A program made the position numbers and the translations under genes. The notes beneath the pieces were generated by a model. It was not told the DNA's origin. It was given only the letters and a program-made list of their open reading frames with translations, and did not search any database. From Ciona savignyi (Eukaryota; Chordata; Ascidiacea; Phlebobranchia; Cionidae): a stretch of DNA of 64,000 nt. The number at the start of each line of letters is the position of its first letter. Position 1 is the stretch's first letter. This document shows, in pieces, positions 34,604-48,000 of the stretch. Location of the stretch: NCBI GenBank assembly GCA_000149265.1, contig CH003204.1:536966-600965 (forward strand), read 5' to 3'.

Positions 34604-35266
34604 ACTCTTTTACATAAGACATGTTTCTCTATTTGTGCAGCTACTAATGTATTTATATTTATTTGTCATTGTTCTGCTTAATTGTTCGAATTAATTCCAT
34701 TTTTTCATATGTAGATGGCCTTTACAGTCTGCTCTTTTCTTTCATTTTCTTTATGTTTAAGTACAGAATATTAGTTTCTGATATGTTGTCTACGAGTAGT
34801 TTATACCAATGAAAATGCCATTAAAAATGATACACTAAAAATGAGGGAAAATGAATTTACAGTTACTATTTAACTGTGCTATAAATATTATCCTCTACAG
34901 TTTCAAATCACCACACTGTTCCAAGGAAAATTTATAGGCGCGGAGGAGAATAACTGGGCTAATTTTAACTATGCCCCAAACTCTAATTTTAAACTTAAAC
35001 GTAACTCTAGGCACTACCCATAATACTGATCCTTACGCCTTTATCTTTATTTTTGTCAGTTTCCCTCCTTCACTATTTAATTCATTTAGTTTTCCCCCAC
35101 TGTTCGACTTCCGTATGTAAGATATGCTGGTTTACATTGTTGTATTGGTTTATTGAATCCATGTGTCATGTACATGGGCCCACCGAATTGTCTGTTGCTT
35201 CGTTTTACGTTGCATTCTTGCTCACAGTATTAAGGTGATTGTTATTATGTAATTCACGACCAGTAC
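34604..35266. other. UFD1-USE1 spacer
   Basis: About 660 bases after the UFD1 poly(A) signals. No gene or clear repeat. The two genes point the same way, but the gap argues against a tight operon. Confidence 0.5.
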
Positions 35267-38200
35267 ATGATGCCGGTGTTGAAAAGCAAAACGGAGATTA
35301 ACCTGATCCGGTTGTTGGCTCGGTGTGAAGTAAAGGCTGCAGACAATGTTAAAGATGACTGGAGGCTGGAACAGGTGAGAATGATGTTTTTAAAATGATG
35401 TGAAAAACTATTAAATATATTTAGGGGGATAGGATAGAATATTCATGTTAATCCCTGTGAATGGGAAAACCAAGGGGGTTAACACACGGGCAAGCGTCAG
35501 ATCACCTCGCGCCCATCGTCGGGTTACCGGAGCTATTGCAGTGTGTTGTGTATGATTCACACGTTTCATCAATTTGGTAGAACCCATTAATCCACTGGGT
35601 TCAAGCAATGTCCGTTAATTACCTTTTCCAAGGACACAGCTGACTAGCTAGTGACCAGAATCGAACCCGCAGCCTTTCGACTGAAAGGCGCCGCACTAAA
35701 CCACCAGACTAAACGGTCAGATATTTGTTTACTCAAATAGCTTTGTTGGGTTGATCCTAAAACAGTGGACTTGTGGTTGTACTAAAATAAAACAACGACC
35801 CAATCAATATACAACACACTGCAATAGCTTCAGTAACTAGATAGTAGACATGAGATAATCTGATAATTGCCTGTGTGATAACTCTTGCATATTTTCATTC
35901 ACGGGTATAAACATTAAACCTATATATCCTATTTTTATATGCATACAATATCAACTGAAAAAAGTAATACGGAGATACATTAATGGTATTTCTTTTTTAG
36001 TACGTTGAGTGCTTGGAGACATACCTGGAAGAACTAAAGAAAGATACACAAAAGTAATTTTTTTAAATCTTTAAAAAATTGATAAAACCGTGCATTTTGT
36101 GTTGATCATATGACTTTATTATTTTTTGTTCCATTTAAACAAGGAAGCCCAGTGAAGAAGCACTGAAAGAATATGCCAAGAAGATTGCATTTCTAAAGGA
36201 CTTTTTGAACACCAGAAACTTGGTGGGTAATCAACCTATGTTTGTAGTAAAGTTTGGATTTAAAGGAAACAACTATGTTATGAGTTTAAAGTGTGAGTTT
36301 AAAGGAGTTTATAGTATGAGAACGTATGAATAAAGTATGAAGGAAACAAATATGTTATGTTGTTATCCAACCATTTATATTTACAGCCAACTGCTGCCGA
36401 AAAAGCACTTGCAAATCAACTTCTCATTCCATCAGATAAACAAACCATTCCAGGATTAATCGGTTCCCCAACAGGCAAGTTTTAAACTCATTAATAGAAG
36501 GTTGAAGTATATTCTTGTTAATCCTCGTGATTGGGAAAGTGCAGAGGGCATTATCACATGGTCAATTGTTAGATTATCTAGTTCCAACCATCGGACCACC
36601 TTAGCTATTTTAGTGTGTGATTAAGACGTTCCTTTAGTTTGGGTACAACCAATTAATACACTAGGTTCGAGCAAAGTCATGTAAATAAGTGCCTTGTCCA
36701 AGAACACAACCGGTGACACACTTAACTACCAAACTATTAGAGTAAAAAAATTGCACTGATGATTATATGCTTGCGATATCTTTGCTTAACATTTAGTATA
36801 GTTAGGTTATAATTATCCCTGTGGATGGGGTAATAAAGGAGGGCTGTAAAACCCATCTTGAGTTGTCATTTCATCCTAAAATGATAATAAAATCTGATTC
36901 TCTCAATCTCTCCTGTGGGCTTTCCTTGTCAAAATGTCAAAAACGGTCTTCTAATGTCAAAACATTTAAAAAAGGTCTTCTATTGTAGAAATCAAGCAAA
37001 TAAAAGTCGTTTCCATTTACTCTAACTTTGTGTTTTTTTTGCTCAATTTGCCCTGCACGACTGGCTGTTTTCTGTCATTTTACTGGAAGTGTTCATGTCT
37101 TTTTTGGCAATAAAGGACATTGTACTTGTCGGATTAGCTTGTGCCCTCAGTCAATTTGCCGAAGCCACCTTAGTGTGTTGGGTATTCGACATTACTTCAA
37201 TATTAAAACACCATATTTCAATACACTGAATCAAGGCAACGTCCGTGTCTGTAAAACTGTTAACAAAGTAGGTAGGAATAACAATTAGAACCTTCTCAGG
37301 ACAGTTCTTTGGTATTTTTAATTATTCATATAAATATTATTTTCATTTGCATCAGGTAAACAAATCAAGCAAAACGCTGCGTTCAAATATCAATCTCAAA
37401 TGAAAAAGGAGCTTTTTGCAAAGGTAGGAAAGAACACTACTTCAAATTTTAGTTATACTGATTCTTCATGTATAGTTTTACCATCATCTTATTGTTTGAT
37501 CATGTTTCAGAGTGATGGTGCCACATCTGATGATACAACTCTTCGTCATAGGAAGTAAGTATTAAAGGATCTTGAGTTGAAAATGTAGCAGTTCACATAA
37601 GCGATTAAACAATGCTGACAGATTAGTCTGGTGGTGTAGTGCGTCGCCTTTCAACCGCAAGGTTGCGGGTATGAAACTAGTCGGTTGTGTCCTTGGGCAA
37701 ACGAACATTACCTGAACCCAGCAAATTAATGGATTCTGCTAGATTAAAGGAACATGTAAATTATACACAACACACTGCAATAGCTCCGGTAACCGACGGT
37801 ATGTGACTTAATCTGATGATTTCCCGTGTGTTAACCCCCTTGGTTTTCCCATTTACGGGGATAAACATGAATATCTTATCCTATATTTCATTTTACAACA
37901 TTCCATATGACTTTCCAGCATAGGAACACGAAATGTAGACGAAGAAGTGAAACATCAGCAAAATGTTCATGAAAACATCGCCGAAGAGATCATCTCCCTC
38001 ACTAGGAACCTTCGTCATAATATCACGGTGTCCGGTAACATTATAAGAGATGATACCAAGGTAACAGCCATTGATTATTGGAGGTTTTCTTTATTTGTTC
38101 CACCTGATAACTATGAGTTGCCTTTCTGCTGAAAGTTTGATTAAAACCAGTCACTGACTAAGTTAGCTTTGTTTTTGGGCAATAAGCGGACATCAACTGA

Positions 38201-38940
38201 AGGAATAGCTCTGGTAACCCGGCGGGGGGCGCAAGGTGATAAGACGATTGCGCGTATGTTAACCCCTTTGGTTTTTCCACTCACGGTGATAAACATGAAT
38301 ATTCTATGCTCTCCTATCCAGTGTGTTGTGTATGACATATTATTTCAATTTAGTAGAACCCATTAATCTGCTGGTTTCAGGCAATGTTCGTTAAGTGCCT
38401 TGCACCTTGCCCAAGGACACAGCCGATTAGCTAGCGACCAATTTCGAACCTGCAACCTTTTGGTTGAAAGACGTGTTACTAAACCACCAAACTAATCGGT
38501 AACCCAGTAGATTAACGGTTTCGACTTATTGAAAAAATGTCTCAATTACACACAATGCAATAGCTCCCTAAAGGTGAGCGCAAGGCAACCTCACAATTTC
38601 CCGTGTGGTAACGCTCATTTGTATTCAGAGATAAAACACAACCTTTCTTCTATCTAACTGTCTATCTTAATAAAAAAATAATTAAAAAACCTAATTTTAA
38701 GTAATACTGCCGCTACGCGATTGCTTCGGCCTAACATACGTTTAAACAACCTAACAGGTGATACAGCAGTCCGTGAAAAAGGCGGATTCCAACATCAGCC
38801 AACTAGAGCACGAGTCCAACCGCTTGGAGGCGCACCTGCGCAAAGGCACAAACTGGTGGCTATGGATCTCATTGGCTGTGGTGTGCGCCACTTTCCTGAC
38901 TATGATCGTTTTTATTCGATTTTTTCCGAAACCAAGATAA
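35267..38940 (+). CDS. USE1: Vesicle transport protein USE1 (ER SNARE), 8 exons
   Basis: Exons 35267-35374, 36001-36053, 36144-36222, 36387-36474, 37356-37423, 37511-37554, 37919-38060 and 38758-38940; 765 bases, 254 residues (human 259). Signatures: EINLIRLLARCEVKAAD near the N-terminus (human: ELNLVRLLSRCEAMAAD), EKALANQLL in the middle, a Qc-type SNARE helix in exons 7-8 (HENIAEEIISLTRNLRHN to SQLEHESNRLE), and a single C-terminal anchor WWLWISLAVVCATFLTMIVF ending FFPKPR. USE1 works in Golgi-to-ER retrograde fusion with syntaxin 18 and Sec20. Intron 4 has a GC donor (ACAG/GCAAGT). The start could also be the second ATG at 35270. Poly(A) signal at 39128-39133. Confidence 0.95.
35427..35722 (-). 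repeat. SINE family A copy
   Basis: Full-length reverse copy in intron 1 of USE1, with a good tRNA-like head (GAATCGAACCCGCAGCC). Confidence 0.9.
35750..35940 (+). repeat. Diverged SINE family A fragment
   Basis: Recognisable by CAATATACAACACACTGCAA and the final CACGGGTATAAACAT. Opposite in orientation to the copy just upstream. Confidence 0.6.
36508..36745 (-). repeat. Diverged SINE family A copy
   Basis: Reverse copy in intron 4 of USE1: ATTCTTGTTAATCCTCGTGA, later GTGCCTTGTCCAAGAACACA. Confidence 0.65.
37612..37888 (+). repeat. SINE family A copy
   Basis: Near full length in intron 6 of USE1, with GATTAGTCTGGTGGTGTAGT and a proper tail ATAAACATGAATATCTTATC. Confidence 0.9.
38145..38640. 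repeat. Cluster of three family A SINE fragments
   Basis: Three pieces fill intron 7 of USE1: forward 38145-38320, reverse 38320-38505 and forward 38505-38640. They are joined end to end, probably by insertion into one another. Confidence 0.7.
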
Positions 38941-39624
38941 CGGCATTGTCAAAGTGCTACATTTTTGCGTATCTTAGTCATACCTGCGGTGCTTTAAGGT
39001 TTATGACTATATGAAGGGCTGAAAATTTGTATAACGGACAAGTGCAATAGTGTTTAAAGTGCAAGTTTTTGAACTGCGCGTTCAACCTTAGTACATTTGT
39101 ATCGTGCACGCCTGCGAAGGTCGGGGAAATAAATATGATGGTGATCAACTAAAAGTTTTTTGAAGCAGCTCAATCAGTAAATGTTTGATTCCTAGAAGCC
39201 GAAAGGTTGTAAACTCTAAATCGGACGGTAGTGTATTTGGGACAGGTACTCGTCGTTTTACTAGAAATAAGAAATGTTTTAAGCATATACTAAATACTTC
39301 AACAGCTCTGGTAACATGCCAGTAGGCGCGTGATACCGCATATTAAAGCTTCATTGCGTGTTCGTGAGGGAATCTTTGGGTTTGGCGGCCATGACTAAAT
39401 ATACCTACATTAGTTAAGTTAATTGGATTACATAGGGTGTTTTAGCCACTGTCGATTTGTCTTTTCCGTTTCCATTTTTATAGAAGCTCTGGTGCGTGTT
39501 TTCATCGTGGAAACAAAAAATAAACTGCCCTTGTGGTAACTGCCTGCGTTAATGATCACTTTCTGGTCTTGCAAACTAAAGGTGTCATATTGGGGTTATC
39601 CCTATCTTAAGCCACGAAGTAGAG

Positions 39625-39920
39625 ATAGGATAGGATATTCATGTTTATCCCCGTGAATGGGAAAACCAAGGGGGTAAACACACGGGGAATCGTCAGATAA
39701 CCTTGCGCCCATCGTCGGGTTACTGGGGCTATTGCAGTGTGTTGTATATGATAGACACGTTTCATCAATTTGGTTGAACCCATTAATCCGCTGGGTTTCA
39801 GGCAATGTCCGTAAAGTGCCTTGCCCAAGGAAACAACCGACTAGCCAGCGACCAGTTTCGTACCTACCACCTTTCGATTGAAAGGCGACGCACTTAGCCG
39901 CTAGACCAACGGCCCGGACA
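39625..39920 (-). repeat. SINE family A copy
   Basis: Full-length reverse copy, near consensus, just downstream of USE1. It is the last young family A copy before the Wnt region. Confidence 0.9.
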
Positions 39921-40274
39921 GTAACAGAGGATAACGTGCTTGGTCATGATAAAGAAGTAGTTTGACTTAGTTTGCATACATTCAGTGAAGAGTTTCCCTA
40001 CTCCCTGTTCCTTCCTCTTCATTTTTTAAACTTGGCCAGGTCTTAAACCTATAGGAGACCCTTGGCTCGTAATTTCCAAATGTAATTTTGTATACGAATC
40101 GGTCGCACTAATCGTTAAAGCAAAGTACCTTTCTATTCCGAGTCCGCCAAAATTACTTTTTTCAATCGGGCTAGGTTTGGATAACCTCATGGGCTTGTCT
40201 CCAAATTTAAAATACCCGATCTCGACCGATCGTAAATTTATCAATTGAGCAATTTTTATCAGGCTTTAGTATCG

Positions 40275-40372
40275 AATCCATTATGGGGTCGTTTTTCTAA
40301 CACCGTGTTTTGTATAGAACAGTGTATGTGTATCGGTCTTGATAACCTTTCGGCCACATGACCGTACCTACC
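40275..40372 (-). repeat. SINE family B copy
   Basis: Reverse orientation: TGTATCGGTCTTGATAACC, then TTCGGCCACATGACCGT. Confidence 0.6.
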
Positions 40373-42329
40373 GATTGAGTTTACCGACCGCTCATTCCTT
40401 TCAAACGCCTCTTCTGATCATTTAAAGCTTATTTGGCTATTTATGTTTACTCTTCAGTCGTGGGAAGTTATTAAGCCCGCGAAGTAACAGAGTCGCCAAT
40501 TTCCTGCAATTGTTGTGGGTGAGAGTACGGGTCGCTTTCAGTCTACCGAGTTATTGTGTCTTCTCACAAACATTTTCCTTTGATGGCACAGCCGAATTGA
40601 CGTGAAAGCGAAAAGCAGGACGCTCGAAATGCCAACATTTCGGGTTGCACTAGCCTGACAACTGTCCGTGATAAATTGCTGCAGAATTGTAGCCACTTCG
40701 TACTCTTTACGACACTTCTATTGATCAAAGCTATGAACAATGCCTTGTATTCATTTTCTGTGCCGTTACTGGCATTCGTATAAAAGGATCTATAACTACG
40801 TTCTTTGTCAGCATGTAAATAGAAATAAAAACAAACTATAAGCACCCCGTTTCGGGTCGTGATTAATTCCGACATGTTATGCTAAACGATGTCGCGACTA
40901 AGTTCTTGGCATGAACAAACAATACAGCCTTGTTCATTTACATAAGCGTCAATTTCATGATAAACGGCATGTCCTTTATAGAGCTAGGACACGGGTCGAA
41001 GCCCGTTAGTCTTGTTGCCCGCATATATTCGTGTTTAACTTCCCACTTAAACGTGGGAAAATCCGTTCGCGGTCTTGTTTAAGACGTAATGTCATTAAAA
41101 CGACAAGTCCGGATTTGCACTACTTACAACATTTACACCTCCATTAGAAACAAAGGCAGCGTGGGACGCATAATGGGTCTTTTGGAAAGAGCGTTCCAAA
41201 CGCATTTTCATATACGGACACCTCTGTGTTATTTCAGAGCTAATTCACTGTGCAACCGCAGTAAGCAAGACGACAGGGCCACTTTCAAGCGTCATCAGTC
41301 CTCCATGGCGAAACTGCAGATGTCAAGTGAAAGGCCATCGCCAATGGAACCACGCGACCCACGTCGCACCATTATGACGTCACAATCGCTGGCTCGCGCG
41401 GTGTCTTTGTCCGCCTCTCGTTCATAATGTTTTAAAAACCACATAATCGGTTTCTGAGATACGTCATTGCAACAAAGGGTATGTGCAGACCCGACCATTC
41501 ACCAACCGTTTATTCCAATAAGTATATTTGTCCTGACCTTCAACGTGATCTTTTCAGACCTCTATGAGGTGCGACGTCATTCGATAAATACATTACCAGC
41601 ACCTGCGTTGATCGATACGTAGCTTTCCCCTTTATAGTCACGCACTCATTAGATGGGATATAGCTAATCCCATACAGCGTTGTGCCAAAGACGACGCTCT
41701 AATTTGTATCTATTAAACTATTACATCGGCTTTTGCGTGACTTGGATCTATAATTCAACGAGAGCACGGACACGTAAACGTCATTGTTGGAGCGACGTCA
41801 AGTTTACAATCTTTTAATTTGCTCTAAATACCAGTTATACAACTGTTTGAACTGTTGTTAGTGTTATATAACATAGGTTGTTTTATCCTCTATATATAGT
41901 TTTATGGATTCTTTGTAAACTGACAGGACCCAATCGACTTAAAAAACCAACAGGTGTTTAACCCAAGATCAAGGAATTCAAACTGCGTTTATATACCTCA
42001 TGCGCCATAAAATAAGTCGGTCGCGATAAATGTAAAACTCGCCGTTCCGAGTTTTTTCGTTTTTTTTTGTGCATAGTTTCGAACCCAAGTTGACTAGGTC
42101 CAAGTTTGTTTGCTGTTTACATATCAGTCGGTCGCGATACCCGTACCGTCAGACAATACCCGTACCGTCAGACTTCTATTCTTTGCCAAATTCTAAACTT
42201 TGCCATTTCTTTTCAAACCTTTTCCCTGGATCGGGTGTCGATGCCGTCTTTGCTTGTTCTCGGCTCCGTTTTTGAATAAGATGCTGCCTAAAGGTCGGTC
42301 GCCTTTGCTATTCAACCAGCCCTTTTAAC

Positions 42330-42430
42330 TAGGTTATGTTTCGGAGCCATACACGATGGGCACGTTACTATCACTGTTTTTGCATAGAAATCGGTGTATG
42401 TTTTGGTGGCATTAAGCATTCGACAAAACC
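42330..42430 (-). repeat. Diverged SINE family B copy
   Basis: TTTCGGAGCCATACACGATG, later AAATCGGTGTATGTTTTGGT; the A-box part is badly decayed. Confidence 0.45.
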
Positions 42431-42573
42431 ACCGTTTCTTGTAAACCAAGCGACCTATTCTAAAGGGCGTTTTGTTTCCACCAAAACACCACGCGGAAGG
42501 TAATGCAAAATAATATGACCGCGTGGAGTGCTAGTGTGCTCTAGCACTGAACAAATAGAATTCGTACCGTACC

Positions 42574-42690
42574 GTCGTGTGGCCGAATAGTTAATGCGAG
42601 CTATGCATATACCACTGACAGTCTTGACGACCAGCCCATCATTAGTTCGAACCTGAGCCCGGTAAAAAAATTAAAAAAATAAAATTTGTA
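42574..42690 (+). repeat. SINE family B copy
   Basis: GTCGTGTGGCCGAATAGTTA, then TTAGTTCGAACCTGAGCCCG, a clear B box with a short A-rich tail. Confidence 0.7.
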
Positions 42691-44623
42691 CCACTGGAAA
42701 AAGACCGCATTATTGTTTTATTTGCAATGTTTATGATGACAAAACTAAGAATAATATTGATTTCGCGTATATACAATAATAGTTCGGGGAATCTTTTATT
42801 ATCCGCTTATGCATCAACTTTAAAAACGATTTTCTCCGCCCACCTTTAACTAGGGTTGACCGCTACATTCCATTTCTATTTGTACTTTTCAGCGTAACCA
42901 TATAACCGCTGTAACTGTGTTTAGTCATTCGTCACTCGCTCCCTAGTGTATTGATCATTTAACAAAGATATAAATTTCACATTCCCCTTGTTTAAACAGT
43001 ATAAAGCAAGCTGCTGGTGCCGCGGCAGTGGCGCGCCGTAAAAATGGCGAAGAAAAAATGATATCGTCATGAAAGTGTTTCGTCGGGATATTTAATGGGG
43101 TCGCAAAAACGCCAAGGCTGTCTGTTTAGCTGAGTCGTGATCGGGAACACCGAGGCCCAGGCGACGCGAAGAACGATAAACGGATTTCGCATCGGCCGGA
43201 AAAGGCTACGAATTTCGGGGAAGGTTTCCTTGAAAATGTCGAGAAGCGTAGTTCAGGTCGAGGGCTGTGCAGTCGACTTAGTACTTGAGTTATTTTATGC
43301 GCATTTAAGTACATTCGTTGTACATAAAACGAATCCATTTTACACACAATATTAAAATGTAAGACAATAATTTAAAATTGGGTAAAAAACGTAAATCTAT
43401 GTCTGATGAAGACGTTTTTACAATACGTATATATAAAGCTAATTGGATTGTAGGAAATTGCTTTATTTGTCCGATGTCAGACAACGCGTTGTTTCGCAAT
43501 TTATACGAGTCACTTTACAAGAAGTGTAAACACAGTAGGCTATCAATCCTGTATATTAAAATTATGCACTTAATGTTATAGCAGATCGAATAGAGTCATA
43601 GTCGACACGAAAAAGTTTTTTACGTCAACTCTGACACGAGAGCTTTCTGTTTCCGTATCTGCAAGTATGACAAGGCATTTTTAGTACAGTTGTACAAATT
43701 CAACCACAGTCATGTGTATATATTCAGCATGCTTTAACTAAATCTTCGATTCTGAACTTCGTAGGTCCTTTCCCGAGTATTCAATTGATTGGACAGTGTT
43801 TATCAACGAAAAGTAAGACCAGGCCAGGACGTGGACACAAAAGGCCTGATTCTAAGTTAATCGGGGCAACACTGAAAAGCTAAACAAGTATTGCGCGGAT
43901 ATTAAAAATCTGCTAGTTGCTATGTACCCCCCATTAAAAATCGACTACCGGCGACTACTGTTGCAAGTAACGTGTTTTGATTCATTTTAGAAAGCAAGGC
44001 TCCAAAGAATTTTAAATCCTTACAAATATATCTCAAGTGTTAATATAAAATGTAATTCCAGTCGTTTTATCTGATGACAACTAAAAGGGCCAGGTGCAGT
44101 AGAAAAGTTAGGGGTTTGCCTCAATTTTACTGCTGTGCATATATTGTGGCGTCCTATGGCAAGGTCTAGTCTGTGTACTTGGATTTAACGATTGAACGGA
44201 ATTCTCTTCGTAAAGAGATCATTTGATTTTAAATAGCAAATCATCAGCTGGTAAATACACAGTCGAGTTCTTAGGGTATCCAGCGAAAATAGAACCAACC
44301 AACAGGTGCAGATAGACATTTAACGCAATGCGTTTTGAGAAACGTATGGTCGCATGTTACAAACCGCTGGTTATTCGAGACAACATTGTTGGCTAGCCGC
44401 AACCCGCACGCGCTGAAAAACGCGTAACATTAAATCGGACTCTTTATATCCGAGGCATAAAGTCCAGCACGGGTTCGGTTTCGCATCCAACTTGATAACA
44501 TCTTCACGTTTTCCTTGTTGCTTATTAAACTTTCTCCAATTACAGGCATGTCGTGCCAGGTCGTGTATTAATATCAGATTTACTGCATGCAAGGAATAAT
44601 CCCAACGTCCGAAGGTTAGAATC

Positions 44624-44965
44624 ATGAGGCTGACAAGTCGTTCAAGGATCAGTTTTCTTGCTGCTTACTTTCTGTGGAGCTGGAGCGCCCTGCTCGCTAG
44701 TGCCGCTTGGTGGTGAGTATATGGGATATCTATTAGTTTAAATTAGTTTATTCATTTTTTGCCCCGGTATAAAATAACGGCAAACGAATCAAATCAGGGT
44801 ACAGAAACCGGAAAAGACGGCAAAACGAACAGTCGTTAAAACACGTCATTAAAAAAGGATTTAAACTTTAAGTATATTGCGGACGCAACCGCCAAACCTA
44901 GACAAATTTCCAATAAATTTTAAACATTTTTTATAACGATGAATTACCTTGCTTCCAAAAAAAGA

Positions 44966-45006
<41 letters not shown>

Positions 45007-48000
45007 TTTTCGATTAAATTATGCTCCGTTTTTTTTCTCTAAAAAGTTTACTGTTAACCCAGGCGATCGTAAAATTACTTTGTAAAATATTTCTTCTTGG
45101 CATTTCTCCCAGGCAAGTAATGTCTGGCAAGAAAATGAAATTCCGTTTTAGGTGAATTTGTAAAAAGCAATTCCCAGAACCGATTTCGCTTGTAAACATC
45201 CTTCATAGATCATTTTTGTTTTATGGGGACCACAACAAAAAGTGCCTGAAATTATCATTACCAGCGCTAATGACATGTCAATCATACGTAGCCGGGTTAG
45301 TCCGTTCTTGGCCTGTACGTTTGGACTTTGGAGCGGTGGATTTTTGACTTTTTTAACATTTTTGAATTGCCGTGCAGTTGTAATAGACTAAGCATACGAG
45401 AATAAACACGAATACACGAAACTGCATAGTACAATAGAAAACGGTTTAGAATGTGTAATATCTCTCACTGTCACGGTGACTTTAATTTCATCACAAATAA
45501 AACAAATTGTGAAGTCATAAGCACTAAGTCACGTCAAAATTAAAGTAACATAAAGTGAAAATTCGTCTTTGCAGCAAATGTGTAAAACTCTTAAAGCACA
45601 CAAGCTGACAGACGTGGCTTTAGAGGCTTAAAATACGCGCCATGTGCGGTTGTCAGCCTGCGCGCCGCAAAACACGCCGCATTCTTTCCCATAACTTCAG
45701 AGAACCGTTGCTGGGTCTTGTAGTTTCCCAGCAAATTGCTGGCGCATCTAAACAAAGTTCAAAGGCGAAGACGCGTCTTCTATGCGGTCATCCAGCCGCT
45801 GGACAATGGATACGGGTCTGGGTCCGTCTTATAGAACCCCCAACCCATGAGAAGGCACGTACCGGCCTCGACCACCTGTCCCCACCTCCCTGACGGCCAT
45901 TAGCGGTGCAACCGCGTCCCAGCTGCCCCAACCGACCCAAATATGGGGTTGGCTTCGTCTAATCGAGTTAGGGGGTTGGGGTGCGTGCTTACCGACAACT
46001 AAAGAGCTTGGGTGAAGCAGGGGGGTGCTGCGGCGACAGGTGTTTCGAATTAATTTGAGGAGGTTATTAATTGCTGGGCACGCTTGTTTGTTCCATCTTC
46101 TTTTCACACATTGAATGACTTTCGTTATTGTCGGTGGTTAACCGGTACACTTAAGCTGTCTTTACACACCTAGTGCAACTTCTATGCGGTGAAACATGTC
46201 ACCACCTCTGCACCTTACCCTAAATCTCGTCCGCGGACGGTTAAGTTTCGCCTCATTAACTCGAACCCTCGCTTGCAACGCCGGCGATAGAGCAACAAGC
46301 GGCCGGATTTGGAGCCGTCTTTCGCCGCCCCGTCACGCAGTCGTGTCTCGGCCTCCCTCGCACCTCAGGTATGCGCGGCACGCTAAACGGTTCTTATCAT
46401 CACCTTTCAAATCAGCTTAGCAGACCAAAGGCAATAACTCCAACGGTGTAAGCTGCGTTAAGCTTAGCGGCGGGTATTCATAGAAACAATACAAAATCTT
46501 AAAGATCAATTATCTCAACATTTTTGAACTATTTAACACGAGAGATAATCGGTGTCAAACGCAAGAAATACACCTGAAGAAGACCCCCATTAAATTTGTA
46601 ATAAGACTAGTGAATATTTTAACTTGAGTCCGGTCGTGTGGCAGAATGGTTAACGCGACCAATACATACACCAACTTCGAAAAAACGATCTTAAAACCAT
46701 ATAGGGTTCGGAACTAAACTCGGTAAAAAATATATATGTATATGCTTTAATTCTAGAACGGCCAAATATATTCCAATATTGAATAAAGTACTGAAACAAT
46801 ACAAAGCTATATGGTTAAAATCTTAAGTCCTTTTTGGATTATTTGGCGGCGAATTGTGAAAAAATGTCCATATTCGCGTATTAGTTTTGCTCAGTTCCGT
46901 TTGGATGTGTATAGGAAGTAGTATAAATTTCCCTGAGTTTTATTCTAAGCAGCGCCCAGTTCTAAGTGCTTATTTTTACGAAACGTCAATCAAATCGTTC
47001 GGTCATTCAACTTTGAAGGCAATTTTGCCGGATAAGACAGACTGACCTGTTACTTCAAGCCGATTGATTTTAAAGTCTCTTTGGGGGAACCACTGTAAAT
47101 TTTAAAGCCCCGTCGCAGTTGTCATCTTACTGTACGTGGGTGTTCTTTTAAGGTAGCGTAATGTGTTTGACCAAGGCATAATATTCGGTCCGCTGTTTGC
47201 CCTTACGATGTCGACTGTCTGGTATTTTTATGAGCGAATAAAAAGTGTGATGAAATCTTAAACGAAAATGGACCAGAAAAAAACGGACATGTATCTAAAA
47301 CAAAAGTTAAACATTAGGGTCGACGGACGTTGCTACTACGTCCGTAATGCGTAATCCGGCATTCGATTACGTCATATTTATCGATCGCGGTCGCTTCGAC
47401 ACGTGGAAACTGAACATCTAGCTTTGATCAGCTGGTGATTTTCACCTACATTTGAAAAGCGTCGGTTATTCGAACTGTCATTGTGACGGCATACAAACCC
47501 CTCGTCACTTCCGTTTGATAGTCGGGATCAGTGACCGGTTACCACCAATCCATCACCGCTAAACGACGTCATCAACTTAAATATACGTCATACAGCCTAA
47601 CAATGAATCACTATGGGAGACCATAGATCATCGAGTGATTGATCGATGCAAAACGTGATGTTAGAATCGCTCGCATGAGCAAGAACTCTGTAGACACCTT
47701 TGCTATGCAAAAACTTGTGAGATTTATTTTCTTTAGTTTACAATTTTTTTATCAGGATTTTGTGTAAATTTTAGGGCCCTTTCGAATATTTTCCAACATT
47801 TTTTTAATTTTGTTTTTGCCGTAAAGTGCCATAACGACTGTCATTTTGCCGTTTTTTCGCTTTCGATTTGAAATATTTAAAGTGTGTGTTCCTTTAATTT
47901 AGTGATTTAAAAAAGAAAAAGTAGACAAACTAAACTAAACTCCATTGCATTTATGCCATTCCCGCTGATTAAACATATAGTCACAACTTCTATACGATGA

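Larger units (their letters stand above)
38941..44623. other. USE1-Wnt spacer (Wnt upstream region)
   Basis: 5.7 kb. It holds a diverged family A SINE near 39165-39400, a near-consensus one at 39625-39920, and family B copies near 40270 and 42340 (reverse) and 42574 (forward). The rest of 40.4-44.6 kb is complex, less AT-rich sequence with no supported gene. Cis-regulatory sequence for the Wnt gene is a reasonable guess. Confidence 0.5.

Noticed and set aside
33572..38940. UFD1-USE1 operon
   Set aside because: Same orientation, but the ~660-base gap after UFD1 poly(A) signals is unlike the very tight spacing of known tunicate operons.
41089..41427. 112-residue frame upstream of the Wnt gene
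   Set aside because: No family match, no splice structure, and an antisense frame of similar quality.
45642..46420. GC-richer block with several open frames on both strands
   Set aside because: GC content alone lengthens open frames; no motif or splice pattern supports coding.
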